This document shows positions 1-6,272 of a DNA stretch of 9,431 nt, piece after piece. A model generated the notes under the pieces. That model searched no databases and was not told where the DNA came from. It worked only from the letters and a program-made list of their open reading frames with translations. The stretch comes from Pseudomonadota bacterium. Its GTDB lineage: Bacteria; Pseudomonadota; Alphaproteobacteria; Rhizobiales; Xanthobacteraceae. The first letter of the stretch is position 1, and each line of letters begins with the position of its first letter. A program made the position numbers and the translations under genes. The stretch lies in contig JAEZFA010000112.1 in NCBI GenBank assembly GCA_023417665.1, positions 1 to 9,431 of the forward strand, read 5' to 3'.

Positions 1-681
1 ATCATGGGCACCAGCGCCGTCGGCGCGATGATCGTCGCGGGGCCGGAGGGATTTGCGAAAAACCAGTACCGCAAGTTCAACATCAAATCGCCCGAGACTG
101 CGCCCGGCGACGACACCGGCATGATGCGCGAAGTCCTGCGCCGCCGTTTCCGGCGTCTGGTCGACGAGAAGCCCCGCGCGCCTTCGGACCAGAATGGCGA
201 GCCGGAGAATGCGACGGCGAGCGAAACGCCGTGGCCCGATCTCGTGATCGTCGACGGCGGCCTGCCGCAACTGAGTGCGGCGCGCGAGATCATGGCTGAA
301 GTCGGCGTCGGCGACCTGCCGCTGCTTGCGGTCGCCAAGGGCGCGGATCGCGATTCGGGGCGCGAACTGTTTCACATTGCGGGCCGCGAGCCGTTCCGGC
401 TGCCGCCGCGCGATCCGGTGCTGTATTTCGTCGAGCGGCTCCGCGACGAAGCACATCGCTTCGCGATCGGCTCGCACCGCACGCGCCGGAGCAAAGACAT
501 CGGCTCCACCGGCTTGCAGGAAATTCCGGGCGTCGGCCCCGCGCGCAAGCGCGCGTTGCTGCACCACTTCGGAACCCTGAAGGCGATCGAACAGGCCTCG
601 CTTTCCGATCTGGAAAGCGTGCCGGGCATCGACGCGCGGCTCGCCAAGGCGGTCTATGAATACTTCCACGCCGGCGGGTAG
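1..681 (+). CDS. uvrC: UvrABC system protein C, C-terminal part (5' end outside window)
   Basis: This is the last ~226 codons of UvrC, the nuclease that makes both incisions around bulky DNA lesions in nucleotide excision repair after UvrB hands over the damage site. The frame is open at base 1, and the ATG at 4 is internal: the opening IMGTSAVGAM follows the family's DISH motif, whose catalytic Asp lies just outside the window. Counting from that Met, visible parts are the RNase H-like C-terminal nuclease core with the catalytic Asp in VDGGLPQL (residue 84) and the catalytic His in RDEAHRFAIGSHR (residue 151). A helix-hairpin-helix pair follows at about 168-222 (IPGVGPARKRALL and VPGIDARLAKAV), which binds DNA for the 5' incision. 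A Pro/acidic linker at about 54-78 separates the two nuclease stretches. pgsA starts 54 bp downstream, and the two may share a transcript. Confidence 0.97.
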   Translation: MMGTSAVGAMIVAGPEGFAKNQYRKFNIKSPETAPGDDTGMMREVLRRRFRRLVDEKPRAPSDQNGEPENATASETPWPDLVIVDGGLPQLSAAREIMAEVGVGDLPLLAVAKGADRDSGRELFHIAGREPFRLPPRDPVLYFVERLRDEAHRFAIGSHRTRRSKDIGSTGLQEIPGVGPARKRALLHHFGTLKAIEQASLSDLESVPGIDARLAKAVYEYFHAGG

Positions 682-735
682 CTTCGGCGTTTCCCGATGC
701 CGCATTGACGCCATGGGACAGGGGTGTCTTTCTTG

Positions 736-1377
736 ATGGAAATGGACTCCCGCATGAATCAGCCGACGCCAGCTTCCGCGCCGGTCGCGCCTGCAAAGGG
801 CGGCACGGCCTGGAGCCTTGCGAATATGCTGACCTATGGCCGTATCGCCGCGGTGCCGGCGGTCGCGGCCTGCCTGTTCGGGATCGCGGTGCTCGACGGC
901 GGCCTGTGGCTGCGCTGGCTTGCGCTTGCGATCTACGTCGCCGCCGCGATTACCGATTATCTCGATGGCTGGGTAGCGCGGACCTACGGCCAGTTCTCCA
1001 AGCTCGGCCGCATGCTGGACCCGATCGCGGACAAGCTGCTGGTTTCCTCGTGCCTCCTGATGCTCGCCGCCGACGGCACCATTCGCGGCTGGGCGCTGTG
1101 GGCCGCGATCATCATTCTGTGCCGGGAAATTCTGGTATCGGGCCTGCGCGAGTATCTTGCCGAATTGCGCGTCAGCGTGCCGGTCACCAACCTCGCGAAA
1201 TGGAAGACCATGATGCAGCTGGTCGCGGTCGGCTTCCTGATCGCGGGCGACGCGGGCGATGTGATTTTGCCCTACACGTCGCTGACCGGCCTTACGTTGC
1301 TCTGGATTTCCGCGCTGCTCACGCTCTACACCGGCTATGACTACTTCAAGGCCGGCTCGAAACATCTGGTCGAATGA
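736..1377 (+). CDS. pgsA: CDP-diacylglycerol--glycerol-3-phosphate 3-phosphatidyltransferase
   Basis: Integral inner-membrane enzyme that joins CDP-diacylglycerol and glycerol-3-phosphate to phosphatidylglycerophosphate, the committed step towards phosphatidylglycerol and cardiolipin. The CDP-alcohol phosphotransferase signature is complete: D74, D77-G78, A81-R82, G91, D95 and D99 fit DxxDGxxARx8GxxxDxxxD. Several hydrophobic segments surround it (about 37-52, 58-73, 100-111, 115-130, 155-165, 180-197). The early LANMLTYGRIAAVP matches the usual 'PNxLTxxR' opening; about 25 extra Ala/Pro-rich residues precede it. The start is uncertain. I chose ATG 736 because AGGGG at 720-724 lies 11 nt upstream. 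GTG 724, ATG 742 and ATG 754 are also in frame, and 754 would give the most family-typical length. The stop overlaps the moaD start (ATGA at 1374). Confidence 0.93.
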   Translation: MEMDSRMNQPTPASAPVAPAKGGTAWSLANMLTYGRIAAVPAVAACLFGIAVLDGGLWLRWLALAIYVAAAITDYLDGWVARTYGQFSKLGRMLDPIADKLLVSSCLLMLAADGTIRGWALWAAIIILCREILVSGLREYLAELRVSVPVTNLAKWKTMMQLVAVGFLIAGDAGDVILPYTSLTGLTLLWISALLTLYTGYDYFKAGSKHLVE

Positions 1378-1631
1378 ACATGAAGATCGTTTATTTCGCC
1401 TGGCTGCGCGAGCGGCTCGACAAGACCGAGGAAGAGGTCGATCTGCCGGCTTCGGTACTGACCATCGGCGACCTGATCGACTGGCTGAAGACGCGCGGCG
1501 AGGAATACGCGCTCGCCTTCGAAAATCCGAAAGTCATCCGGGCCGCGATCGACAAAACCCATGTGCGTTCCGAGGCGAAGATCGCCGGCGCGAATGAGAT
1601 CGCGCTGTTTCCGCCGATGACCGGCGGCTGA
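1374..1631 (+). CDS. moaD: Molybdopterin synthase small (sulfur-carrier) subunit MoaD
   Basis: An 85-residue ubiquitin-like sulfur carrier. Its C-terminal glycine is adenylated and thiocarboxylated, then donates sulfur to precursor Z (cyclic pyranopterin monophosphate) inside the MoaD/MoaE complex to make molybdopterin. Visible evidence: beta-grasp opening MKIVYFAWLRE, the middle TIGDLIDWLKTRG helix typical of MoaD, NEIALFPPMTGG near the end, and the obligatory terminal Gly-Gly right before the stop. The size is normal for the family. The ATG at 1374 overlaps the pgsA stop as ATGA, implying translational coupling; ATG 1380 (MKIVYF) is a possible alternative. moaE begins 7 bases after the stop, so the two synthase subunits are made together. 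The pairing with a phospholipid gene is genomic convenience rather than pathway logic. Confidence 0.96.
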   Translation: MNMKIVYFAWLRERLDKTEEEVDLPASVLTIGDLIDWLKTRGEEYALAFENPKVIRAAIDKTHVRSEAKIAGANEIALFPPMTGG

Positions 1632-1638
1632 TGCGCGC

Positions 1639-2106
1639 ATGGATACATTCGGCGAAACCGTCGCGATCACGGCAAGCCCGATCGACGTAAACGCCGAAAC
1701 CCGGAGCGTTTCCAGAAGCGGCGGCAATGTCGGCGCCGTCGTGACCTTTTCCGGGATTTGCCGCGCGGACGAAAAAGGCGAAACCATCGCCGCACTTCAT
1801 CTCGAGCATTATCCCGGCATGGCGGAGCGGGAAATCGAAAGCCACGTCGCGCAGGCGCGAAAGCGCTGGCCGTTGCTGGCCGCGCGCGTCGTGCATCGCG
1901 TCGGCCGCATCGAGCCCGGCGAAGTCATCGTTTTCGTCGCGACCGCCAGCGCTCACCGCGAAGCTGCCTTCGCGGCCGCCGAATTCATCATGGATTACCT
2001 GAAGACCAGCGCCCCGTTCTGGAAAAAGACCGAAGGCGGCGGCCGCGAGACCTGGGTCGACGCCAACGAAAAAGACGAGCGTGCGGCCGCCCGCGGGGAG
2101 AAATAG
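1639..2106 (+). CDS. moaE: Molybdopterin synthase catalytic (large) subunit MoaE
   Basis: A 155-residue catalytic subunit of molybdopterin synthase, which inserts two sulfurs into cyclic pyranopterin monophosphate using MoaD thiocarboxylate. Motifs seen: VGAVVTFSGICR (31-42, with the Arg that helps bind the precursor), LHLEHYPGMAEREI (53-66), RVVHRVGRIEPGE (83-95), the SAHREAAFAA stretch (104-113), and the diagnostic LKTSAPFWKK (121-130). The last carries the lysines K122 and K129/K130 matching the active-site lysines of E. coli MoaE, followed by WVDAN. The N-terminus has about 20 residues before the conserved core, within the family range. ATG 1639 is the only sensible start; another ATG at 1631 is out of frame. 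The tail is rich in Glu, Lys and Arg and shows nothing unusual. It ends 18 bp before the convergent ilvE stop. Confidence 0.96.
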   Translation: MDTFGETVAITASPIDVNAETRSVSRSGGNVGAVVTFSGICRADEKGETIAALHLEHYPGMAEREIESHVAQARKRWPLLAARVVHRVGRIEPGEVIVFVATASAHREAAFAAAEFIMDYLKTSAPFWKKTEGGGRETWVDANEKDERAAARGEK

Positions 2107-2124
2107 AAGAACGACCGCGCCGCG

Positions 2125-3012
2125 CTAGGCGGCCGCCTGCTTCGGCTGCACCGCCGCCATATAGTCGTTCAACAGCGTCTCGCTGATCGTACCCGGCGTG
2201 AACTTCCATTCGCCTATCTCCGACACCGGCGTCACTTCCGCCGCACTGCCGGTGATGAAGCATTCGGAAAACCCAGAGAGCTCCTCCGGCTTGATGTGGC
2301 GCTCGGTCACCGCAAGCCCACGCCGCTTCGCAAGCCCGATCACCGTCCGGCGCGTTATGCCGTCGAGGAAGCAGTCCGCAAGCGGCGTATGGATCGCGCC
2401 GTCCTGCACGAAGAAAATATTCGCGCCGGTGCATTCCGCGACGAAGCCGCGATAGTCGAACATCATCGCATCCGCGTAGCCCCTGCGCTCGGCCCGATGC
2501 TTCGAGATCGTGCAGATCATGTAGAGGCCCGAGGCTTTCGCCTTGCACGGGATCGTCGCCGGATCCGGGCGGCGATATTCGGCGACGTCGAGCCGGATGC
2601 CTTTCATCTTCTGCGCCGGATCGAAATAGCTCGGCCATTCCCAGCTTGCGATCGCAAGATGAATTTTGCTCGACTGTGCGGCGACGCCCATCATTTCCGA
2701 GCCGCGCCAGGCGACCGGACGCAGATAGGCGTCGGTCAGATTGTTGGTCTGCAGCACGAGCGCCTTGGCGGCGTCGATCTCTGCCGCCGAATAGGGAATC
2801 TCGAAATCGAGATAGGCTGCCGATTGCCGGAGCCGCTCGGAGTGTTCGGTGCTCTTGAACACCGCGCCGCCATAAGCGCGTTCGCCTTCGAACACGCAAC
2901 TCGCGTAATGCAGGCCGTGCGACAGCACATGCAGGTTCGCGCTTTCCCACGGCACCAGCCCGCCATCGAACCAGATCTTGCCGGGACGCTTGTCGAAGGG
3001 CTGTGGGCTCAT
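2125..3012 (-). CDS. ilvE: Branched-chain-amino-acid aminotransferase
   Basis: A 295-residue class IV (D-amino acid aminotransferase fold) PLP enzyme. It transfers the amino group between glutamate and the 2-oxo acids of leucine, isoleucine and valine, the last biosynthetic and first degradative step. Seen: KIWFDGGLVPW opening, SHGLHYASCVFEGERAY (31-47), the PLP Schiff-base lysine K159 in AKASGLYM (E. coli has AKAGGNYL), the PLP-nitrogen ligand E193 in GFVAECTGANIF, DGITRRTVI (217-225) and TGSAAEVTPV (254-263), the cofactor-phosphate and substrate loop. Length is normal. The start at 3012 is supported by AAGGAA 6 nt upstream (plus positions 3019-3024); the frame stays open far upstream only because it lies antisense to the MarR gene. 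It stands alone, convergent with moaE and divergent from the MarR operon. Wording fits the rhizobial IlvE type rather than D-amino acid transaminase or aminodeoxychorismate lyase. Confidence 0.95.
   Translation of the reverse strand: MSPQPFDKRPGKIWFDGGLVPWESANLHVLSHGLHYASCVFEGERAYGGAVFKSTEHSERLRQSAAYLDFEIPYSAAEIDAAKALVLQTNNLTDAYLRPVAWRGSEMMGVAAQSSKIHLAIASWEWPSYFDPAQKMKGIRLDVAEYRRPDPATIPCKAKASGLYMICTISKHRAERRGYADAMMFDYRGFVAECTGANIFFVQDGAIHTPLADCFLDGITRRTVIGLAKRRGLAVTERHIKPEELSGFSECFITGSAAEVTPVSEIGEWKFTPGTISETLLNDYMAAVQPKQAAA
2127..2138. repeat. 12-bp perfect palindrome at the moaE/ilvE convergent junction
   Basis: AGGCGGCCGCCT is its own reverse complement and begins at the ilvE stop codon, inside the last Ala codons of ilvE and 20 bp after the moaE stop. 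It is the only obvious symmetric element in the junction. As RNA it could only form a 4-bp stem around GGCC, and no T-run follows on either strand, so it is a poor intrinsic terminator. It may simply reflect Ala-Ala codons in GC-rich DNA. Confidence 0.35.
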
Positions 3013-3033
3013 GGCAATTTCCTTCATCGGAAT

Positions 3034-3055
3034 GCGAGGGGAGCGGCACCCCCGC
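3034..3055 (-). promoter_or_regulatory. Possible stem-loop in the ilvE leader
   Basis: GGGG at 3038-3041 pairs with CCCC at 3049-3052 around a 7-nt loop, and GCG at 3034-3036 pairs with CGC at 3053-3055 with A3037 bulged. On the ilvE transcript this hairpin sits about 10 nt upstream of the ribosome-binding site. No leader peptide with Ile/Leu/Val codons and no T-run was seen, so I do not call it an attenuator. It may be chance in GC-rich DNA. Confidence 0.3.
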
Positions 3056-3067
3056 GTCTGGGACGTT

Positions 3068-3096
3068 TTGCCTCGCTGACGCACAATCGCTATGTT
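3068..3096 (+). promoter_or_regulatory. Candidate sigma-70-type promoter for the MarR operon
   Basis: TTGCCT (3068-3073) and TATGTT (3091-3096) are spaced by exactly 17 bases and each matches the TTGACA/TATAAT consensus at 4 of 6 positions, on the strand facing the MarR-regulator-kinase genes. It would give a leader of about 115-120 nt. Base matching alone is weak evidence in alphaproteobacteria. I saw no equally good promoter for ilvE on the other strand. Confidence 0.3.
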
Positions 3097-3213
3097 TTCG
3101 CCAGTGAGAGCGGCTTTCGCCCCTCGTGGAATGCGATCGTTACCTGAGGCCAGCGCCTTCGATACGATCCTTTCGCGGAGGGCGTGCTTTCGGTAACAAT
3201 CAACCAGAAATAT

Positions 3214-3228
3214 GTCAATATGGCTGAC
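3214..3228. promoter_or_regulatory. Inverted repeat over the MarR start codon, possible operator
   Basis: GTCA (3214-3217) and TGAC (3225-3228) are perfect inverted half-sites separated by 7 bases, and the ATG at 3220 lies between them. MarR proteins bind as dimers to short palindromes and commonly repress their own gene, so this is a plausible autoregulatory site. The arms are only 4 bases long, so chance cannot be excluded. Confidence 0.25.
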
Positions 3229-3786
3229 GTAAACGTCTCGACGCTCCCCCATAGCCCCAAAGAGGCAGGCGAAAACGGCCCCACCGCCGCCCACAAAGGC
3301 GCCGATCCTCGCGGCGATGAAGGCATCCCCGCAGTCGAGCTGATCGAATTGCTGTTCTTTGCGTATCGCGATTTCGTCGGCGACGCCGATGAGATGCTTG
3401 CCCGGCTCGGCTTCGGTCGAGCGCATCATCGGGTCGTGCATTTCGTGAACCGGCATCCGGGCATGCGGGTCGCCGATCTGCTGGCGGTGCTCAAGATCAC
3501 CAAACAAAGCCTCGGCCGCGTGCTGCGCGATCTCGTCGACAACGGCTACATCCAGCAGAAGGCCGGCGACACCGACCGCCGCGAGCGGTTGCTCTATGTC
3601 GCGCCGAAGGGCGAGGAGCTCGCGCGCCAACTGATCTCGCTCCAGACGCGGCGTTTCGCACGCGCCTTCAGTGAATGCGGCCCCGGCGCAAGACTGGCCG
3701 CGCGCAAGTTTCTCGCGTCCATGATCGATCCGGAATCGCGCACGGAAGTCGAACGGCTGATCGCGCGGGCGGGCGGCAGGAAATGA
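3220..3786 (+). CDS. MarR-family transcriptional regulator (PetP/LdtR-like by context)
   Basis: A 188-residue winged helix-turn-helix regulator expected to act as a cytoplasmic dimer. After a Pro/Gly-rich, probably disordered N-terminal stretch of about 35 residues comes the core: ELIELLFFAYRDFVGDADEML (dimer helix), RAHHRVVHFVNRHPGMRVADLLAVLKITKQSLGRVLRDLVDNGYIQ (helix-turn-helix with recognition helix around KQSLGRVLRDL), and the wing DTDRRERLLYVAPKG with the family's DxRxR-type basic residues. GTG 3184 is also in frame, but ATG 3220 (MADVN) gives a more normal length; neither has a strong Shine-Dalgarno. The stop overlaps the next gene's start as ATGA. A MarR gene directly before an OmpR-type regulator resembles petP-petR of Rhodobacter capsulatus; that identity is inferred from order and overall wording, not proven. 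The ligand is unknown. Confidence 0.9.
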   Translation: MADVNVSTLPHSPKEAGENGPTAAHKGADPRGDEGIPAVELIELLFFAYRDFVGDADEMLARLGFGRAHHRVVHFVNRHPGMRVADLLAVLKITKQSLGRVLRDLVDNGYIQQKAGDTDRRERLLYVAPKGEELARQLISLQTRRFARAFSECGPGARLAARKFLASMIDPESRTEVERLIARAGGRK

Positions 3787-4502
3787 GCGAAGCCATGAAC
3801 AAGCCGCTGAAGGTCCCGTCCGACGATGCACCGCATCTGCTGGTGGTCGATGACGACCAGCGCATTCGCGAGTTGCTGTCGCGCTATCTCGCCGACCACG
3901 CTTTCCGCGTCACCACCGCTTCCGACGCAGCCGACGCCCGCGTCAAGCTCGGCGGCGTTTCCTTCGACATGCTGGTGCTCGACGTCATGATGCCGGGCGA
4001 GACCGGGCTAGAACTTGCAAAGTCGATCCGCGAGAACTCGGACGTGCCGATCCTGATGCTGACCGCGCGCGCCGAAACGTCAGACCGTATTCTCGGGCTC
4101 GAAGCAGGCGTCGACGACTATTTGCCGAAGCCTTTCGATCCGCGCGAACTGCTTCTGCGCATCAACAGCATTTTGCGCCGCTCCGCGACGCCGGCGGTGC
4201 CTGCGGTCGAAAGCGTGCGCTTCGGCGATTTCGAGTTTCATCTCGAGCGCGGCGATCTAACGCGAAACGGCGAAGCGGTCCGCATCACCGATCGCGAATG
4301 CGACATGCTTCGCGTGCTCGCACTCCGTTCCGGCGATACCGTGCCGCGGCAGGATCTGGTCGCGCCGGGCGGCGATGCCTCCGACCGTGCGGTCGACGTG
4401 CAGATCAACCGGCTGCGCCGCAAGATCGAGAAGGACCCCGCCGATCCGGCTTTCCTGCGCACGGTTCGCGGGGTCGGTTACCGGCTTCTGGTTACGCCGT
4501 GA
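3783..4502 (+). CDS. OmpR-family two-component response regulator (PetR-like)
   Basis: A 239-residue DNA-binding response regulator. The receiver domain (about 18-133) has the acidic pocket D23-D24-D25, phosphoacceptor D67 in LVLDVMMPG, the switch residue T94 in LMLTAR, and K116 in YLPKPFDPREL. A winged-helix OmpR/PhoB output domain follows (about 144-237), with the recognition region DRAVDVQINRLRRKIE and terminal FLRTVRGVGYRL. All catalytic residues are present, so it should be phosphorylated normally, most likely by the kinase encoded next. The start at 3783 overlaps the MarR stop as ATGA; the reading frame is open further upstream but only as a shadow of the MarR gene. Its own stop overlaps the kinase start as GTGA. 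It resembles PetR, needed in Rhodobacter capsulatus for growth by photosynthesis and respiration, but the target genes here cannot be told from sequence. Confidence 0.93.
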   Translation: MSEAMNKPLKVPSDDAPHLLVVDDDQRIRELLSRYLADHAFRVTTASDAADARVKLGGVSFDMLVLDVMMPGETGLELAKSIRENSDVPILMLTARAETSDRILGLEAGVDDYLPKPFDPRELLLRINSILRRSATPAVPAVESVRFGDFEFHLERGDLTRNGEAVRITDRECDMLRVLALRSGDTVPRQDLVAPGGDASDRAVDVQINRLRRKIEKDPADPAFLRTVRGVGYRLLVTP

Positions 4503-5887
4503 GTTCGATCGACGCAGGTCTTCGCGGCATCAAGTCGGCCTTCGGCCGGGTGGCGGACGGTTACGACCGTATCGGCACCTGGCTGAACGCGCGGCTGCCC
4601 AAAGGGCTCTATGCGCGAACGCTGCTGATCCTGCTGATGCCGATTGTGCTTCTGCAATCGGTACTGATGTTCGTCTTCATGGAGCGGCACTGGAATCTCG
4701 TGACCCAGCGCCTTTCGGCGGCAGTGTCGCGCGATATCGCGGCACTCATCGACATCTATGAAAAATACCCGCAGGACCGCAACGCCGCCTTTCTCAGCAA
4801 GATGGCAAGCGACCGGCTCGGCCTGACCGTCGAACTCCTGCCCAATGCCGATCTGCCGCCGCCCGGACCGAAGCCGTTCTTCTCTCCGCTTGATGGCGCC
4901 CTGTCGCGCGAGATCGGCGCGCTGATCCAGCGTCCGTTCTGGATCGATACCGTGGGCAATTCCAGCGTCATCGAAATCCGCATCAAGCTCGATCGCAACG
5001 TGTTTCGCGTTTTCGCGCCGCGCAACCACGCCTATGCCTCGAACTCGCATATCTTCGTGGTATGGATGTTCGGCACGTCGCTGGTGCTGATCGCAATCTC
5101 GATTTTATTCCTGCGCAACCAGATCAAGCCGATCCAGCACCTTGCGGAAGCCGCCGAAGCCTTCGGCAAGGGCCGCGAGGTCGCAAACTTTCGCCCGCGC
5201 GGCGCAACGGAAGTCCGCCGCGCCGCTGCCGCCTTTCTGGAAATGAAGCGGCGCATCGAGCGGCAGATCGAACAGCGCACGACCATGCTCGCCGGCGTTT
5301 CGCACGACATGCGAACCGTCCTAACCCGCTTCAAGCTCGAACTCGCCTTCCTGCCGGAAGGACCGGAAGTCGAAGCGCTGCGCAGCGACGTCGACGAGCT
5401 GCAAAGCATGCTCGAGGCCTATCTCGCCTTCGCCCGCGGCGAATCCGGCGAAGGGCCCTCGATGGTCGATGTTTCCGAAATGCTGCAGGACCTCGCAGCA
5501 CACGCCGAGCGGCAGGACCGCAAGGCGACCGCAACCTTCTCGGGACCGCCGATCGTGCAGGTACGCCGCGAAGCGTTGCGCCGCTGCGTTGCGAACCTCG
5601 TCGCCAATGCGATCCGCTACGGCAAGCACATCTCGATTTCGGGCAAGCGCGAGCCGCGCTGGCTCGAGGTGGTGGTCGAAGATGACGGCCCCGGGATTCC
5701 CGCCGACAAGCGCGAGGATGTCTTCAGGCCGTTCCTGCGGCTCGATGAAGCGCGCAACCAGAACCAGGGCCACAGCGGACTGGGCCTCTCGATCGCACGC
5801 GACATCGCGATCGCACATGGCGGCGATATTTTCCTGAACGACAGCCCGATGGGCGGCCTGCGCGCGATGGTGCGAATTCCGGCCTAG
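4499..5887 (+). CDS. EnvZ-like membrane sensor histidine kinase
   Basis: A 462-residue class I sensor kinase, presumably the partner of the preceding response regulator. Layout: a 40-residue cytoplasmic lead, membrane segment 1 at about 41-60, a periplasmic sensor region of about 125 residues (61-185), membrane segment 2 at about 186-206, HAMP linker about 207-258, the dimerisation/phosphoacceptor helix with H269 in AGVSHDMRTVLTR, and the ATPase domain with N box NLVANAIRYG (366-375), G1 box DDGPGI (395-400) and G2 box GHSGLGLSIA (424-433). The H box has Val where most EnvZ-type kinases have Pro (RTPLTR). The GTG start at 4499 overlaps the regulator stop as GTGA, and I prefer it over upstream extensions that merely shadow the regulator gene. 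The stop codon abuts the convergent csaA-like stop with no base between. The stimulus is unknown. Confidence 0.94.
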   Translation: MSSIDAGLRGIKSAFGRVADGYDRIGTWLNARLPKGLYARTLLILLMPIVLLQSVLMFVFMERHWNLVTQRLSAAVSRDIAALIDIYEKYPQDRNAAFLSKMASDRLGLTVELLPNADLPPPGPKPFFSPLDGALSREIGALIQRPFWIDTVGNSSVIEIRIKLDRNVFRVFAPRNHAYASNSHIFVVWMFGTSLVLIAISILFLRNQIKPIQHLAEAAEAFGKGREVANFRPRGATEVRRAAAAFLEMKRRIERQIEQRTTMLAGVSHDMRTVLTRFKLELAFLPEGPEVEALRSDVDELQSMLEAYLAFARGESGEGPSMVDVSEMLQDLAAHAERQDRKATATFSGPPIVQVRREALRRCVANLVANAIRYGKHISISGKREPRWLEVVVEDDGPGIPADKREDVFRPFLRLDEARNQNQGHSGLGLSIARDIAIAHGGDIFLNDSPMGGLRAMVRIPA

Positions 5888-5890
5888 CTA
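5885..5890. other. Back-to-back convergent stop codons (TAGCTA)
   Basis: The hexamer TAGCTA carries the kinase stop on the plus strand (5885-5887) and the CsaA-like stop on the minus strand (5888-5890), so the two genes meet with no intergenic base. Any transcription termination for either operon must occur inside the opposing coding region. Confidence 0.95.
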
Positions 5891-6241
5891 AAAGAGCCGC
5901 GCGCCGTTCGGCACTGCGTGATCCGGCGAGAACAGCACCACCGCACCCTCTTCGTCCGGAAAGCCCAGCGTCAGCACTTCCGACATGACCGGCCCGATCT
6001 GCCGCGGCGGAAAATTCACCACCGCCGCGACGCGCTTCCCCGGCAATTGCTCGGGCTTGTAGTACTTCGTGATCTGCGCCGAAGATTTCTTGATTCCGAT
6101 TTCGGGACCGAAATCGATCATCATCTTGATCGCGGGTTTCTTTGCTTCAGGAAACGGCGCCGCCTCGACGATGGTGCCTACCCGGATATCCACTTTCAGA
6201 AAATCGTCGAACGAAATTCTCGGCGCCGGCGCGTCGTGCAT
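5888..6241 (-). CDS. csaA: CsaA-like tRNA-binding-domain protein, copy 1
   Basis: A 117-residue single-domain protein with the EMAP-II/Arc1p tRNA-binding OB fold, as in Bacillus CsaA, a homodimeric protein described as a secretion-related chaperone that also binds tRNA. Family wording is clear: FLKVDIRVGTIVEAAPFPEAKKPAIKMMIDFG, then SSAQITKYY, then VAAVVNFPPRQIGPVMSEVLTLGF, and the end VPNGARLF. It differs from the neighbouring copy by an 8-residue N-terminal addition and a one-residue insertion near the C-terminus, and otherwise shares about 65% identity by hand alignment. The start at 6241 has GGAG about 6 nt upstream. It lies 31 bp downstream of copy 2 on the same strand, presumably in one operon with it. 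Whether it works as a chaperone, a tRNA binder or something else in this organism is not known. Confidence 0.88.
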   Translation of the reverse strand: MHDAPAPRISFDDFLKVDIRVGTIVEAAPFPEAKKPAIKMMIDFGPEIGIKKSSAQITKYYKPEQLPGKRVAAVVNFPPRQIGPVMSEVLTLGFPDEEGAVVLFSPDHAVPNGARLF

Positions 6242-6272
6242 GATTTTCTCCGGAAATCAGAAAACCCAGGCT

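Noticed and set aside
2107..2140. Intrinsic bidirectional terminator between moaE and ilvE
   Set aside because: The 12-bp palindrome has only a 4-bp usable stem and there is no T-run on either strand.
3013..3831. A 568-codon minus-strand frame continuing upstream of ilvE
   Set aside because: Only the last 295 codons match IlvE; the upstream part is antisense to the MarR gene, has no family wording, and a good ribosome-binding site sits at the 3012 start.
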